DNA of 64,000 nt from Coenobita brevimanus. Lineage: Eukaryota > Arthropoda > Malacostraca > Decapoda > Coenobitidae. Made by a program: the position numbers and the translations under genes. Positions 21,001-34,074 of the stretch are shown here, one piece after another (position 1 is the stretch's first letter; each line of letters opens with the position of its first letter). The DNA lies in contig CM064713.1 of NCBI GenBank assembly GCA_032717465.1, positions 11,625,916 through 11,689,915 of the forward strand, given 5' to 3'. Below the pieces are notes generated by a model. It was given only the letters and a program-made list of their open reading frames with translations. It did not search any database and had not been told where the DNA came from.

Positions 21001-22035
21001 ATTGCTTTCATCAATCTTGCAGAAGCACATAACACTGTCAATAGAGAACTTTTATGGAATGCTCTTTCAAAATTTGGAGTTCCATACAAATTTCTTACCA
21101 TCTTGAACAGCCTCCATACAACATAAATGCTCGTGTGTCCATAGGTGGGATCAAATCCGAGCCCTTCAACGTGGATGTGGCAGTGAACCAAGGATGAGTC
21201 TTGGTTCCTGTCATTTATTAATATCCATCTAACTGCAGTCGCACTTTTGAGTCACCAAGAAATGAATCCTGATTATGGAATAAAAATCCAGTTCCGTCCA
21301 GATGGTAACTTATCTAATCTCAGTCATCTTCTATCACAAACTGAAATAGCTCATTTCCTAGTGCTATAATATGCTAATAACTGTGCTGTGCTTGCACATA
21401 GCCCAGAAGTCCCACAACATTGTCTCACCAACATCTACAACATAATACACATAACTGAGCTCATTATAAATGTCAATAAAACAGAAAAAATATTTCATAG
21501 AAACGACCTAGCAGAACCTCCAGCATATTAGATAAAAGGCGAAAATGCAAAATAGTTGGAATTTTTCCTACCTTGGAAATCAGCTCAACAGTAAACATAT
21601 AACATTGATGCAGAAGTCCTCGCACGAATGAACCACACCTCTGCCTCTTTTGAACATCGCGGATAGAGAGTCTTTGAAAACACCAACCTGAGAACTGAGA
21701 ATAAAGTATCAGTATATACTGTCCGGCTGCATGCCTCTCCACCCTCTTATACAGTGCTGAATCCTGGACTGCCTACCAGCGTCACATCAACCAGCTTGAG
21801 TCATTTCACATTTGATGCTGACAGTGCATTCTAGGACTCACATGGGTAGATAAAGTCCCCCTCTTACATATTCCAGTGGGCAAAGTCAACCAGCATATAT
21901 AACATGGTGGCTAAAAAACACTTGACATGGATTGGACACGTGTTCCGCATGCCTGAGCACAGTCTTCCCTCTTAGGTTCTGCATGGCCAACTCCCTACAC
22001 CACGCCACAACCCAAGGAGACAGAAGAAGAGACAT
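21001..22035 (+). pseudogene. Non-LTR reverse transcriptase fragment
   Basis: The reading FINLAEAHNTVNRELLWNAL, then KFGVPYKFLTILNSLH, then ARVSIGGIKSEPFNVDVAVN is the palm region of a LINE reverse transcriptase (consensus F-D-L-x-KAFDTV). The catalytic Asp appears as Asn in the first motif and the VxQG motif has a stop after AVNQG. Further on, ICS-like and LIINVNKTE blocks follow, and the C-terminal KKHLTWIGHVFRMPEHSLPS lies near 21910-21975. Many stops. The 5' edge is a clean junction with the gag above. Confidence 0.75.
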
Positions 22036-22690
22036 GGAAGATCAAAAGTATTGAAATTCTCGGTGTCTCACTTAACAATGCCCTCAGCTGGACCTCTCAT
22101 GTCAGATCACTTGCAAAAACCGCCTCACAGAAACTTGGATTATTGGACAGAGTCCGTAACTTCTTCACTGATGAGCAGTTAGCAATAATTTATAAGAGTC
22201 ATGTGCACTCATAGCTTGAATATTGTTCACGCTTGTGGAGTGGATGTGGAGAGGCTGCATTAAAACAACTAGACAAAATTCAGAACAAAGCTGTGGGAAT
22301 TATTAATATCCCTGCTATTATAAATAAACTACCTCCCCTACAAGTATGAAGGAATGTTACTTCCCTAGCATTATTTTACAAATATTTTTATGGCAAATGC
22401 CCAGACGAAGTTGCGTCCATTGTGCCCCCTCTCCATGCCTTCCCGTGTGCTACACGGGCATCTGGTGGTGCTCATGACTGGAATTCACACAGCCATATTG
22501 CAGAACTTCTGCCTATCAGAATTCTTTTATTCCCGGAGCTGCATCTCTCTGGAACTCGCTTCCCCGGAGTTGTTTCCCACAGACTTCAACTCACAGCTGT
22601 TCAAGTCCAACTGTTACAGATATTTTACGAATGGAGGATGGCAGTAACTTGGTGCATGGATCATTATTTTATTCTTTTGTTTTTCCTTCC
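22036..22690 (+). pseudogene. Jockey-like LINE C-terminal fragment
   Basis: Readings include IEILGVSLNNALSWTSHVRS, ASQKLGLLDRVRNFFTDEQL, LEYCSRLWSGCGEAALKQLD and [19 protein letters not shown]. These are the thumb and C-terminal blocks shared by Jockey-type LINEs (compare LINE-C in this window, which has ASKRLGVLNRLRTFF). One TAG and one frameshift break it. It ends at a (TA)n(TG)n array. Confidence 0.7.
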
Positions 22691-22700
22691 TCTGTTCTGT

Positions 22701-22887
<187 letters not shown>

Positions 22888-23240
22888 TATAAGGACGTGT
22901 TCTGCATGCCTGAGCACAGCCTTCTCCCCCCCCAGGTTCTGCATGGCCAACTCCCTGCACCACGCCGCAACCCGGAGAAACAGAAGAGACATAAAGATCA
23001 TATAAGGACAACTCTGAAGAAATCCAACATCATACCAAAAGATCTTGAAACTAGTGCCTCAGACATGAAACAGCGGCGAGCCCTCTGCAGTGAAGAAACC
23101 ATTTATCCTGAAGAAGCTCGGAACCTGACCAAAGAATAGCATACACAACAGAAGCACAACCAAAACAGCTCTCCCTGCAAACACGGACATATCATGTGAC
23201 TGTGTGACAAAGTTTGCGGATCCTGTACTGGCTTGCATAG
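22888..23240 (+). pseudogene. LINE C-terminal fragment, second copy
   Basis: [20 protein letters not shown] repeats the segment at 21948-22035 and then continues further: [19 protein letters not shown] and [16 protein letters not shown], followed by a diverged SCDCVTKFADPVLACIVTY that resembles the C2H2-like end of such LINE proteins. It probably supplies the true 3' coding end of the fragment that starts at 21001. Confidence 0.65.
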
Positions 23241-23334
23241 TCACCTACTTTGGCACCAACGACAATGAAAAACACACCATCCTTGTGGGTATAGTAGGCT
23301 TCATCTTTTGTGTCAGAAGAACTGCTTTAAGTAA

Positions 23335-23337
<3 letters not shown>

Positions 23338-23372
<35 letters not shown>

Positions 23373-23425
23373 GGGGAAGAGATGATTTTCCGGTTGTTTT
23401 GGAGAGAGAGAGACAGAGACAGAGA

Positions 23426-23474
<49 letters not shown>
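23338..23474. repeat. (GT)n and (GA)n microsatellites
   Basis: A (TG)n run at about 23338-23371 and a GAGA/ACAG-rich run at about 23402-23474, separated by 30 bases. Confidence 0.9.
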
Positions 23475-23476
<2 letters not shown>

Positions 23477-23880
23477 GAAGAAGAAGAAGAAGAAATAATG
23501 CATGAAAGAAAAGAACCGAGAACATTAGGCAAGTAGATCAGAAAGGGATAGAGTTAAAGAAAAAAAGATGGAAAGAAGCAAGCGAGAACTTAATCACCTG
23601 AGAAAAAAGGGATGGAAGAGATGAGGAACACAATGGGGAAAAAATGGGACAAAAGAAACAGACGTGGTAAAGAAAAATAACAAGAGGAAGGAGAAAAGAA
23701 ATAAATAAAGGAATAAAAGTGGGAAAAGGGAGGAATACAGAGATCGGAATCAGGAGTTGGAGAGAACAAAAGGAAAAGGAAGGAATGAAGCAAGGAAGAC
23801 GTCGAGAAAAATTTGAAAGCATAAGGGGAAGGAAGGGAAAGGGGAGTAGAGTTGCTCTGGGACCTGCGGCGAGACTGTTG
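23475..23880. repeat. Purine-rich tract
   Basis: The plus strand is almost all A and G over about 350 bp (GAAGAAGAAG, GGAAGGAA words). Open frames on the other strand are Phe/Leu/Ser-rich artefacts. Confidence 0.7.
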
Positions 23881-23936
23881 TTTCAAAGAGTTTGCTGTAA
23901 AAGGTAACCAGCCTTAACAGAGAGATCCACTGTCCA

Positions 23937-24260
23937 GATTCTGGCACAGCAAGTTTGGATTCTTCATGCCAAATAACCTTATGCGGGACCACTTTGGTCT
24001 CAATGTTCATCATTTAAGAAATTTTACTAAAGTTGCTGCTAAATGAGACCATCACAGGTGTCAGCTGACAGCAAATTTGGACTCTCCATATCAAATAACC
24101 ATAAGTAGGACCACTTTGATGTCTCAATAGATTTAAATTAAGCATTTTTAAGTTGTCGCTAGATGGCTCCCTGTCAGGTGTCAGCTGATGGCAGATCTGG
24201 ATTCTCCATGTTATATTACCGTATATGATACTATTTTTATGTCTCCAAAGGCTTCCTTTC
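23937..24260. repeat. 120-bp tandem repeat, about 2.7 copies
   Basis: The word GGTGTCAGCTGA starts units at 24057 and 24177, exactly 120 bp apart, and a diverged earlier unit starts near 23937. Each unit has GCA-TTTGGA-TCTCCATG-like and ACCACTTTGATGTCTC-like blocks. The third copy is shorter and more diverged. Confidence 0.8.
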
Positions 24261-24841
24261 AACAAATTCTTCAGAAGCAGAAGAAGAAGAACGCTGCCCG
24301 CTCATTGACTTGCTGGCTATCGTCGCAGGTAAAATGAGATGCGAAAAGAAGATAGAGAGAAAATTATATTAGTACAATAAAAATAAACATAACTGAACAG
24401 AAAGCGAGAATCAGGAACCGAGTAAAAAGCAGGGATCAAGAACCAAGCAAAAAGCGGGGATTGGGAACCGAGCAAAAAAAAAAAAAGTAAAAGCTAGTAA
24501 CATGGTGAAGACTAAATGGCAGGAGGAAGAATAAAAGAAACAACACGGGAGTGGAACGGCACATGGCAAGAGAAACAGTAGAAAATGGAAGAACAGGAGG
24601 CAAGGAATGGGGAAATAGGAGGGAAATAGAAAGAGACAGAGGTCAGAGACGAGAGAAAATGCCAAGGTTTCTGAGATACAAAAAAGTTACGAAATGCGAG
24701 AATGAAGAAAACTAGAGAGGAAGACAGTATATGAGATCAATGCTAAATATAAAGATATATGGATAGACATATACTGTAAATAGAGAGACAGGTTATTATA
24801 TAGAGAAGTATGTCACCTTAGAAGCTGCCTACTCTAAGTAG
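24261..24841. other. Purine-rich, no gene
   Basis: A purine-rich stretch runs from about 24290 to 24735 (AGAACCAAGCAAAAAGCGGGG-like words occur three times near 24405-24475). No coding signal. Confidence 0.6.
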
Positions 24842-25734
24842 GTACACCCGAAAGCATTTATTTCTCCCTCCCCCATTAGCCGGAGTCGCGGCCAGTGAGC
24901 GACCAGGCGATCGAACGCCCCACACCCACCGCCCCTCCCCCATCCCCAGCGTAAACGTTGTTTGATAGATGTGGAACGGCCAAAGCCGGTGATGTTACAG
25001 TGCCATGATTGTTTTTTTTTTAATCAGAACCAGTAGCCAGAAGTATATAAAGGCATTTAATGTGTAATAGTGTGCTGTTATCCACAAGATACTGTATGAG
25101 AAAGACACGAAAATGAAAGAAGACCTACAATGTATTATATGTGGTTGTCTATATACTTATGTCCTATTTTATAGTGTTACAAATAAGTATAGTAGAGTGA
25201 ACAATATCTGTTGAAAGATATGATGCCTTTTCTCAACCATTTCTCTCCCATCCCCACCACTCCTCTCTCTGGGTTCCTGTCTCCACCAAACGTCTCTCTG
25301 TCTTTCTCGTCCCCCACTCCCACCCTTTGTTAACCAACATAAACTAAGGTAATGATAAAAAGATCCGTCGTGTATTGATCATATTAATATTATCATACAG
25401 TTTTGTATTAAGCACCAACAAATCAATAACATATAATACCTGCCAACTATTTCATCCAGTAGTAAGCTGTTACGTGACATATGCACTGCAAGTTGGACCT
25501 TGTGTAACAAGGACATATCTGTTCTTCGTTAACACAGGTTATGTGTGGTTTTGGACATCCATTAATTCTTATTAACGTGGCAATTTTAACCTTACATTAT
25601 AAACATGTGCCGGTAAGGTTTATGCTCCTGTCATTATTGGATGAACGAAACGAATCAGGGATCGGCTCTGACTAACCACAGTCTCTGCTTTAACGAAAAT
25701 ATTCCGTCCTCTTGTCACAACAATGACACAATGT

Positions 25735-25835
<101 letters not shown>

Positions 25836-26436
25836 GACTGAATGTGGGTCAATCGTATACAAAGTGACACTGTGTCACTGTTGTGCCAAGAGATCGGAAT
25901 ATTTTCGTGAAGACAGAGTCTGTGGCTCGTCAGAGCCGATCCCTGATTCGTTTCGTTCATCCAAAAATGACAGGAACATAAACCTTACATGTATATAATG
26001 TAAGGCTTAAATTGCCACGTTAACATTAATTAATGGACGTCCAAAACCACACAACCTGTGTCAACGATAAACAACCATGTGCCCTTGTAACACAAGGTCC
26101 AGTTTGCAGTGTATGTCACGTAACACCTGACTACTGGATGAAATAGTTGGCAGGTATATCAAAGTATTTTACGCTATTGATTTGTTGGTGCTTAATGCAG
26201 AGGTGTATGATAATATAAATATGATCAATACCTGACGGATCATTTCATCATTACCTTAGTTTATGGGTTGGAGTGGGGGACGAGAGGGAGAGAGAGACGT
26301 TTGGTGGAGACAGGAACCCAGAGAGAGGGTGGTGGAGGTGGGAGCGAGAATGGATAATAGAATGCATATCTTTCAACAGATGTTCACTATACTATACTTA
26401 TTTGTAACATTATAATATAGGACGTAAGTTATAGAC

Positions 26437-28830
26437 TATCTCTATCTATCTATTGCCAGACGCCTCAATCCCGTTTGGGGTGGCCACAAACAAATCGCGT
26501 CCAAGTCGCCCTGTCCCCCGCCATTTCACTGCCCTGCTCCCAACTCACACACACCCTCTCTCATATACCTCTACACCCCATCCCTCCATCTCATCCTCGG
26601 CCTCCCCCTCCCTCTTCCCCCCTCCACCTCACTCACATACACTCTCTTCGTCAGTCTTTCACCCTCCATCCACTCCACGTGGCCAAACCACCTCAGTGTG
26701 TTCCTCATAACGCTTCCTATCACATCCACATCAACACCACAACACTCCTTTATATTCTCATTCGTCAGCCTGTCTCTCCATGTGACTCCACAGGCTCCTC
26801 TTAAATAACTCATTTCCACTGCCCTCACTCTTGACTTGTATCCTTCCAACAACGTCCAAGCTTCACTTCCATACGTTAGAGTTGGTATCACAATACTGTC
26901 ATGTAGTAACTTTTTCACTTCCATGCTCACTTCCCTGTTTCTTATCACTGCTTTCAAAGAACCAGCAACCTTTCTTCCCTGCTGTACCCTTTCAAGCACT
27001 TCACCCTCCAAACCTCCATCCTTACTCATCACACTACCCAAGTACTTAAACGTACTCACATTTTCCAATTCCTCACCATCCAACCTCGCTGTACATTCAC
27101 TGACTTCACCTCTCTCAAAGACCATCACTTTACTCTTCCCTACATTCACCTTTAGATTCCGTTTCTTACACACTTTCCCAAACTCATCCACCAAGTCTTG
27201 TAGCTCCCCTTCGTCTTCACTCAACAACACAGGATCATCTGCAAACAACAGTACAGGGAGTTTCCAAACACTATCCTCTCTCACAGGGCCACTCCAACAT
27301 CCATCACCCTACCTTGTACCTCTTTTATTACCCCATCCATGTACAGATTGAACAACCATGGAGACATGACACATCCCTGTTTCAACCCAACTTTCAAAGA
27401 GAAAAATTCACTTAGTTCACCATCCACACGCACTGCAGCCTTCGCACCATCGTACATACTCTTCACAGCATTCAACAACTTCCCATCTACTCCATATATT
27501 CTTAACACTTTCCACAATCCTTGTCTATCCACCCTGTCATATGCTTTCTCCAAATCCATGAAAGCCGCATACAACTTCTTTCCCTTCTCTAGAAACTTTT
27601 CCACTAAAGATCTAAGAATGAATATCTGATCTACACAACCTCTTCCCTTCCTAAAGCCTCCCTGTTCTTCTCCAACTAATTTCTCTGTTCTTTCTCTAAC
27701 TCTGTCAATACTGTAAGTATCCTACCATACCCTTTTCCTATTATACTAAGAAGACAAATGCCCCTATGATTACCACACACTTCTTTTTCCCCTTTTCCTT
27801 TGTACAAGGGAATAATTATACCTGACTTCCAATCCTCCGGGACTCTCCCTTCCTCCCAGGCCAATCTGCACATCTTCCACATCCATTCTACTACTATCTC
27901 TCCCCCATGCTTCAGCATTTCACCACACACTCCATCAATTCCTGGGGCTTTCCCCGATTGAACTTTCTTCATTGCTTCCACAACTTCTATCCTACTGATT
28001 TCTTCCTGTCTTCTCACTTCCCTCCTTCTCCCAGCCATTCCCCAGCCATTTATACTCGCATTACTTCCATCCTCTACGTTCAACAATTCCTTAAAGTGTT
28101 CTCTCCATCTGCTCACTTTTTCTCCCTTCTCCACTAGTAATCTACCATTTTTATCTTTCACTCCCCTGCTAACTTCACTTCCACCCTGTCTTACTCTTTT
28201 CACCTCTTTCCAGAACATTTTCTTACAGTCCCTCCACTTTACACTCAAATTCCTTCCAAATTCCTCATCCACTCTCTTCTTACTTTCTCTTACTAATCTT
28301 TTCACCTCTCTCTTTCTTTCTACATATAACTCTCTCTTCTGCCTCTCAACTTCTTCCACGCTCCTATTTCTCATCCATTCATTGTATGCTTTCTTCTTTT
28401 GTGACCCAGCCTGTTTCACCTCTTCAGTCCACCACGCTGTTCCTTGCACCCCCCTCCGTCTTCTCTTCCTTCCACACACCACATCACAAGCTGCACATAT
28501 TTCTTCTGTAAATATCCTACACACACCTTCCACGTCTCCCATCTGCTCCAATTCATATTTGCCCAATCGTTCCTCCACTTCTCTCTTATACTCTGCCTTT
28601 TTCTCATCCTCTTCTAACCTTTCCACTCTCCTTGCCACTACTCCTTCCTCTCGTCTTTCCTTTCTTCTATTCCTCCATCTTACTTGAAATCTAATTCTGG
28701 CCACCACCAAGTAGTGGTCAGAAAGTCCACTCCCCCATCCTCTATAAACTCTTGCATCCATTACACATCTTCGCATCCTTTCATCCACACACACATAATC
28801 AATCATTGCCTTCCTTTCATTCATTTCACC
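26437..28830 (-). mobile_element. LINE-A copy 1, RTE-like, 5'-truncated
   Basis: The element runs from the end of an endonuclease domain through reverse transcriptase to a (TAGA)n tail on the reverse strand. It interrupts the right arm of the fold-back element: arm homology stops at about 26436 and resumes at about 28831. Tetranucleotide tails and 5' truncation are normal for RTE/CR1-type LINEs. Two more copies lie at 51280-52552 and 62742-63912. Confidence 0.9.
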
Positions 28831-28836
28831 ACCCAC
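26480..28836 (-). pseudogene. LINE-A endonuclease/reverse transcriptase, three frames
   Basis: The first piece (386 aa) has the end of an APE-type endonuclease (IDYVCVDERMRR, SDHYLVVARI), a basic linker and the first polymerase motifs (GKAPGIDGVCGEMLKHGG, IIIPLYKGKG, NHRGICLLS). A frameshift near 27710 precedes the second piece ([17 protein letters not shown] with the catalytic Asp, [13 protein letters not shown]). Another shift near 27285 precedes the third (LLFADDPVLL, then FKYLGSVMS and WFGHVEWMEGERL), ending in a GR-rich basic C-terminus. It primes reverse transcription at a nicked target. The first codons come from fold-back arm sequence, not LINE. Confidence 0.9.
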
Positions 28837-29126
28837 ACATAATACCTTGTAGGTCTTTCATTTTCGAGCCTTTCTCATATGTTGTGGATAACAGTACAGT
28901 ATTACACATTAAATAGCTTTATATACTTGCCGCTATTGGTTTTGATTGTCTATAAAAACAATCATGGCACTGTAACATCACCAGCTTTGGCCGTTCCACA
29001 TCTATCCAAAAACGTTTACACTGGGGTTGGGGAAGGGGCGGTGGGTGTGGGGTGTTCTATCGCCTGGTCGCTCACTGGCCGCGACTCCGGCTAATAGGGG
29101 GGAGAAATTAGTGCTTTCGGGTGTAC

Positions 29127-29713
29127 ATTGATTTGCAGGACGCCAGTCAGACGATTAGTAGGTAGATGGTTTGAATATATATAATAGTGAAACAAGGGAG
29201 TACTGACCTGTAAAAACTAATAATAAGTACATGGAGAGACAGTTGGATACGTGTATTTAAGGTACAGTATAGGCGTCCTCACTTACAGTATGGGGTTTTT
29301 ATTTTTAAGTGAACATGCTTCCAAATCTTATTATTGAAGTTTTCCCACAGTTTCCTAGGTATATGTTTAGGTGCTCAGTTTGGTGGCCTCTAGCTTTTTG
29401 AGATATATGGTGGCGAACTTTGAGGAAAGCCATTTAGGTTATGTATATTATTTTTGCATTAGTGGTAAAACGGTGTGTGTTGGTCCGCTAAACATTTAAT
29501 ACTTTCTGAGGGAAGTGAGCTTTGGGCTCGTTTCAAATTCTGAGAGAAAAATAACTTAATACCTATTATTTTTCCATAAGCTTTCCAGTGATGCCATCTG
29601 GTCCACTGTGGCTTTAATAAAATATAAAAATTTTGATGTTTGCTTTACTACTTCCAGGTAATAACCACCCAGCTACATGTAGGATAATAAATATATATTT
29701 GAACTAAGACGTG

Positions 29714-29775
<62 letters not shown>

Positions 29776-30979
29776 ACTATCAATTGCTATGCAGAGGTGT
29801 ATCCACGGGCGGGAGGGAGCGGGGTATGCCAAGGAACCTTCCTAACTTCCTCGTCAATGGACGTAGCATACATATGAATCTGTATCGTTCGTGACTGATC
29901 ATCCCTAGCGTTGATTACATTGTTAGAGGATCCTTAGAATATCAACATTCTCTGTTTCTCAGCTTCCTTTGTGTCACTACCTCTTCCATCCTTCGGAATC
30001 ATGTGGGTCAAAGATATGGAAGCCCCTTCTACATTTCAGAAAATGCCATATGTTCTCCCTGGATCGTGTAAAATATAAGCAGGAATAAATCTGACATCCA
30101 ACAGCTTCTAACAAATTTCATCCACTGTTAACACTAGGACTAAGCTGGAAGAAGGAGAAAGTCTAGATTAACTCATGAATTCATGGTATATACCTTAGTC
30201 TTTTTGTGGAAATGATTTCCTTTTACATACATATAATACATAATGATATGCAATTCATGCCTAAATAAGTTTTTTTTTCATATTTTCTTTCATTATATTA
30301 ATGCATAGTGTCCATTTAAATGGGCATCATGGAGGACTAACCATACCAGCCTACCCAAACAGACACCAAGCAGGTTGAACTTCCAAGCTTTAGTAGGTCA
30401 TAGAAGACAAATTATGCCTGCTATTTGTTGTATTTGACTTCGTTGCTTGATTTGTAACTGAAATTGTTGCGAGCGAGCGAGCGATATTTACTGTCAGTTA
30501 AGTTTGGAAAAGAGCGTCCCAGCCTGACCCAGGCCGACCCGGCCGTCACACTAAGCAGAAGTTAATAATTTTACTCTTTTTTGAAGCAGAGTTGAAATTC
30601 TTTCTGCAAGTGATACAATCATTCAATAAATTTTGTTAGCAACTAAAAACTCACCCGTAAAGGCATAGGAGCCAAACAGAATCTCTAGTTTTCCAAGGGA
30701 GAGTTTGGCTCTAATCGGTTAAAACTTTAGTTACGAAATAAAAGTACAAAAGATTTTCTGTCAAAACTCTGCGTTTCTTTGCATCAACTCTAGCAATTAA
30801 ATGTCGGAGATTCCACCTGAAATTTTGTATCAGGGGAAAGTTGTAATAACATGGTGCTCGCTTGCCTGTCACGTGCTCACAAAGCACGTTTACTAGTACA
30901 AGTAAATAAATATTGATCCTTGTCATCAGTGAAGGGGATTTTTTTTTTCCCAAGACAGTTTTCACATAACAGTGACAAA
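29127..30979. other. AT-rich, no gene; one (GT)n array
   Basis: A (GT)n array lies at 29714-29772. A GCGAGCGAGCGAGCGA run at 30470 and a GGCCGACCCGGCCG word at about 30530 stand out as GC islands. No open frame shows a motif. Confidence 0.6.
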
Positions 30980-31460
30980 GGTGGGAGCGCTCACCGTCCA
31001 CTCACTCGATGTAGTGCTGCTTTGGGTGTCTGCCCTTTTCTCTCTTCCTTCCTTCCTCTTCTTTCTTTCCTTCATTCTTTCCTCTTCCTTCTGCCTACAG
31101 GTAATTTTCCACTGTCTTCTGTCTTTCTTTCTTTCATTCTTTTCTCTTCCTTCGGCCTATGGGTAACTCTTCACTAAGTGACAACCCAGATGGTTACCTG
31201 TAAACAAGGAAACCATTTACTACGCTGGGTGGTAACCATATAACCAAATTATAGCGCCTGGTGTTTTAGTGGGTAATTGACGCCCTCCAATCGCATTGAG
31301 CCTGTGTAGATTTATATCCAAGGGATGGTTGGGGTTTATTGCTCACGTAATGCCACTCAGGGATGAATGAGGCTGATCACTCTCATCTTAAATGTCAGGA
31401 CCAACTTGCCTAGCCCCGAGCTCCTATGCTCCTCATCGGGCAACACAGGATTGGAGGGAG
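30980..31460 (+). repeat. Dispersed repeat G, copy 1 (tRNA-like boxes)
   Basis: It matches 62224-62714 over nearly its whole length: TCCACTCACTCGATGTAGTG, a pyrimidine-rich part, GGTGGTAACCATATAACC, and CTCATCTTAAATGTCAGGAC. Near 31262 a TTTAGTGGGTAATTG word resembles an A box, and near 31309 GATTTATATCC resembles a weak B box. This suggests, without proving, an old tRNA-derived SINE on the plus strand. Confidence 0.65.
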
Positions 31461-31574
31461 AGAGAGGGAGAAAGAGAGAGAGAGAGAGTTCTTTGTATAC
31501 ATGAGAACACAAGGGATGGAAGAAACTCAAACATACTCAAAAATGAATTTTGTTTCCATTTCCCAACTGGAGGT

Positions 31575-31665
31575 TAATTAGGTCAGGTCTGGTTAGGTTA
31601 GGTTAATTATTAGGTAGAGTTAATCTAGGTTAGGTTAGGTTTAATTAAACTGTTAGGTTTGGATA
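31575..31665 (+). repeat. Degenerate TTAGG-like repeats
   Basis: GGTTAGGTTAGGTTAATTA, GGTTAGGTTAGGTTTAATTA and single TTAGG words cluster here. TTAGG is the telomere motif of most arthropods, so this may be an interstitial telomeric relic, or just a common simple sequence. Confidence 0.5.
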
Positions 31666-32450
31666 GTCGCTTCAGTCATTACGCTAACGAACGAGCTGAC
31701 ACAGTAGAATATAGCTAAAAACAAACGGTGAAATTGATTTAACAAGAAACGTATATTTACCACTCCAGAAATAATCTGGAAAATATACACTATCTGGAGA
31801 GGAAGAACTGATTTAGTAAGGTGCTTCTACTGCTTAAATATTTGAATAATAATTGTTACATAACTTGATTTTTTTAAGTTGAATTCCTGAGGATCCTCAC
31901 AACGTTCACCTGTTCCTTAAGAAGTTTTTTACTATTCAGTCTTGTGACAGATTCTAGCTTCTTGACTTCTTTGTATAATACTGGATCAGGCACCGATAAC
32001 GCAGTGCTCTGTCAAATTTGCTGTACTTTGGTTTAACATTTTTCTTGCAGATTCCATATCTTTTGTGAGTTACCCATCACAATATCATTATCTGCTTTGT
32101 CAGAACGCACACAATCAGGGGTTTTAGTGACAGCCTTACTAGGCTTTTCTGATACGTTTAGAAGAGTAATGACAATTTAAAAAAAATAATAAAAAACTAA
32201 CCCTGTTGATTTTTCTGTACATAAGCCAGTATCTGAAAAATGGCGCATCAAAAAAAAATATACATAAAAAGAGGATAGTGCCAAAAACATATTCAAAATG
32301 AATGAAAAGCATTCGGGAGCCGAATGCTAGTCGCTCACCAGAATATGCTGTTGGCATACATATTTACAAACCAAATGTGAAGAAAATTCGCAAAACTCTA
32401 CAGAATTCAGTCATTGTGTTTCACGGAGTCAATCCACATTAAAAAATATA
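31666..32450. other. No recognised gene
   Basis: AT-rich sequence with short open frames only and no motif. Confidence 0.45.

Positions 32451-33520
<1,070 letters not shown>

Positions 33521-33595
<75 letters not shown>
33521..33595. repeat. (TA)n microsatellite, left of a SINE
   Basis: Pure TA. Together with the array at 34003-34071 it brackets the SINE-2 copy, as if the SINE had landed inside one long TA array. Confidence 0.95.
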
Positions 33596-33596
<1 letters not shown>

Positions 33597-33998
33597 TCTC
33601 ATCTCATTAGCCGTTTGAATGTTCACTGCAGGACCGGCCTATCCCAACAGAAGTGGGGACGATACAGCCAATGTATCTCTACCAAGTGGCTTAGGCTGTC
33701 TGGTAGAGATTGTATGCAGGGTGAGAAGTGCTTGTAAGTGTAACTGTAGTGTTGTAGTGGCTTTGGATGTGTATGTAGTCTGTGAACCAAATGTAATCGG
33801 CCCGCGAAAGCCGACTGGGTGCAGGCATACTTCATAGTATGCAACACTGGTTCAACCACAGCATCCCTGATGTCCCCCAATGCAGTACGTGGCCAGAAGA
33901 ACGCTCCCAAAGTTTATTATCCCGGCGGGACGCGAACCCTCGTTCTTCAGTGTACGAAAACGCACACTTTACCACTGTACCACAGAGGCTCCATAATG
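33597..33998 (-). mobile_element. SINE-2 copy 1, tRNA-headed
   Basis: On the reverse strand the 5' end has a tRNA-like A box (GTGGTACAGTGGTAAAG, near 33968-33984) and B box (GGGTTCGCGTCC, near 33930-33942) about 35 bp apart. A body of about 300 bp follows and ends in a pentamer tail of the ATGAG type. A second copy (55967-56366) shares the head, body and an ATGAC tail. The head does not fold into a complete tRNA, so it is not a tRNA gene. Confidence 0.85.
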
Positions 33999-34002
33999 CT
34001 CC

Positions 34003-34004
34003 AT

Positions 34005-34071
<67 letters not shown>
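34003..34071. repeat. (TA)n microsatellite, right of a SINE
   Basis: TA array with one AA step. It separates SINE-2 from the 3' end of LINE-C copy 1. Confidence 0.95.
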
Positions 34072-34074
<3 letters not shown>

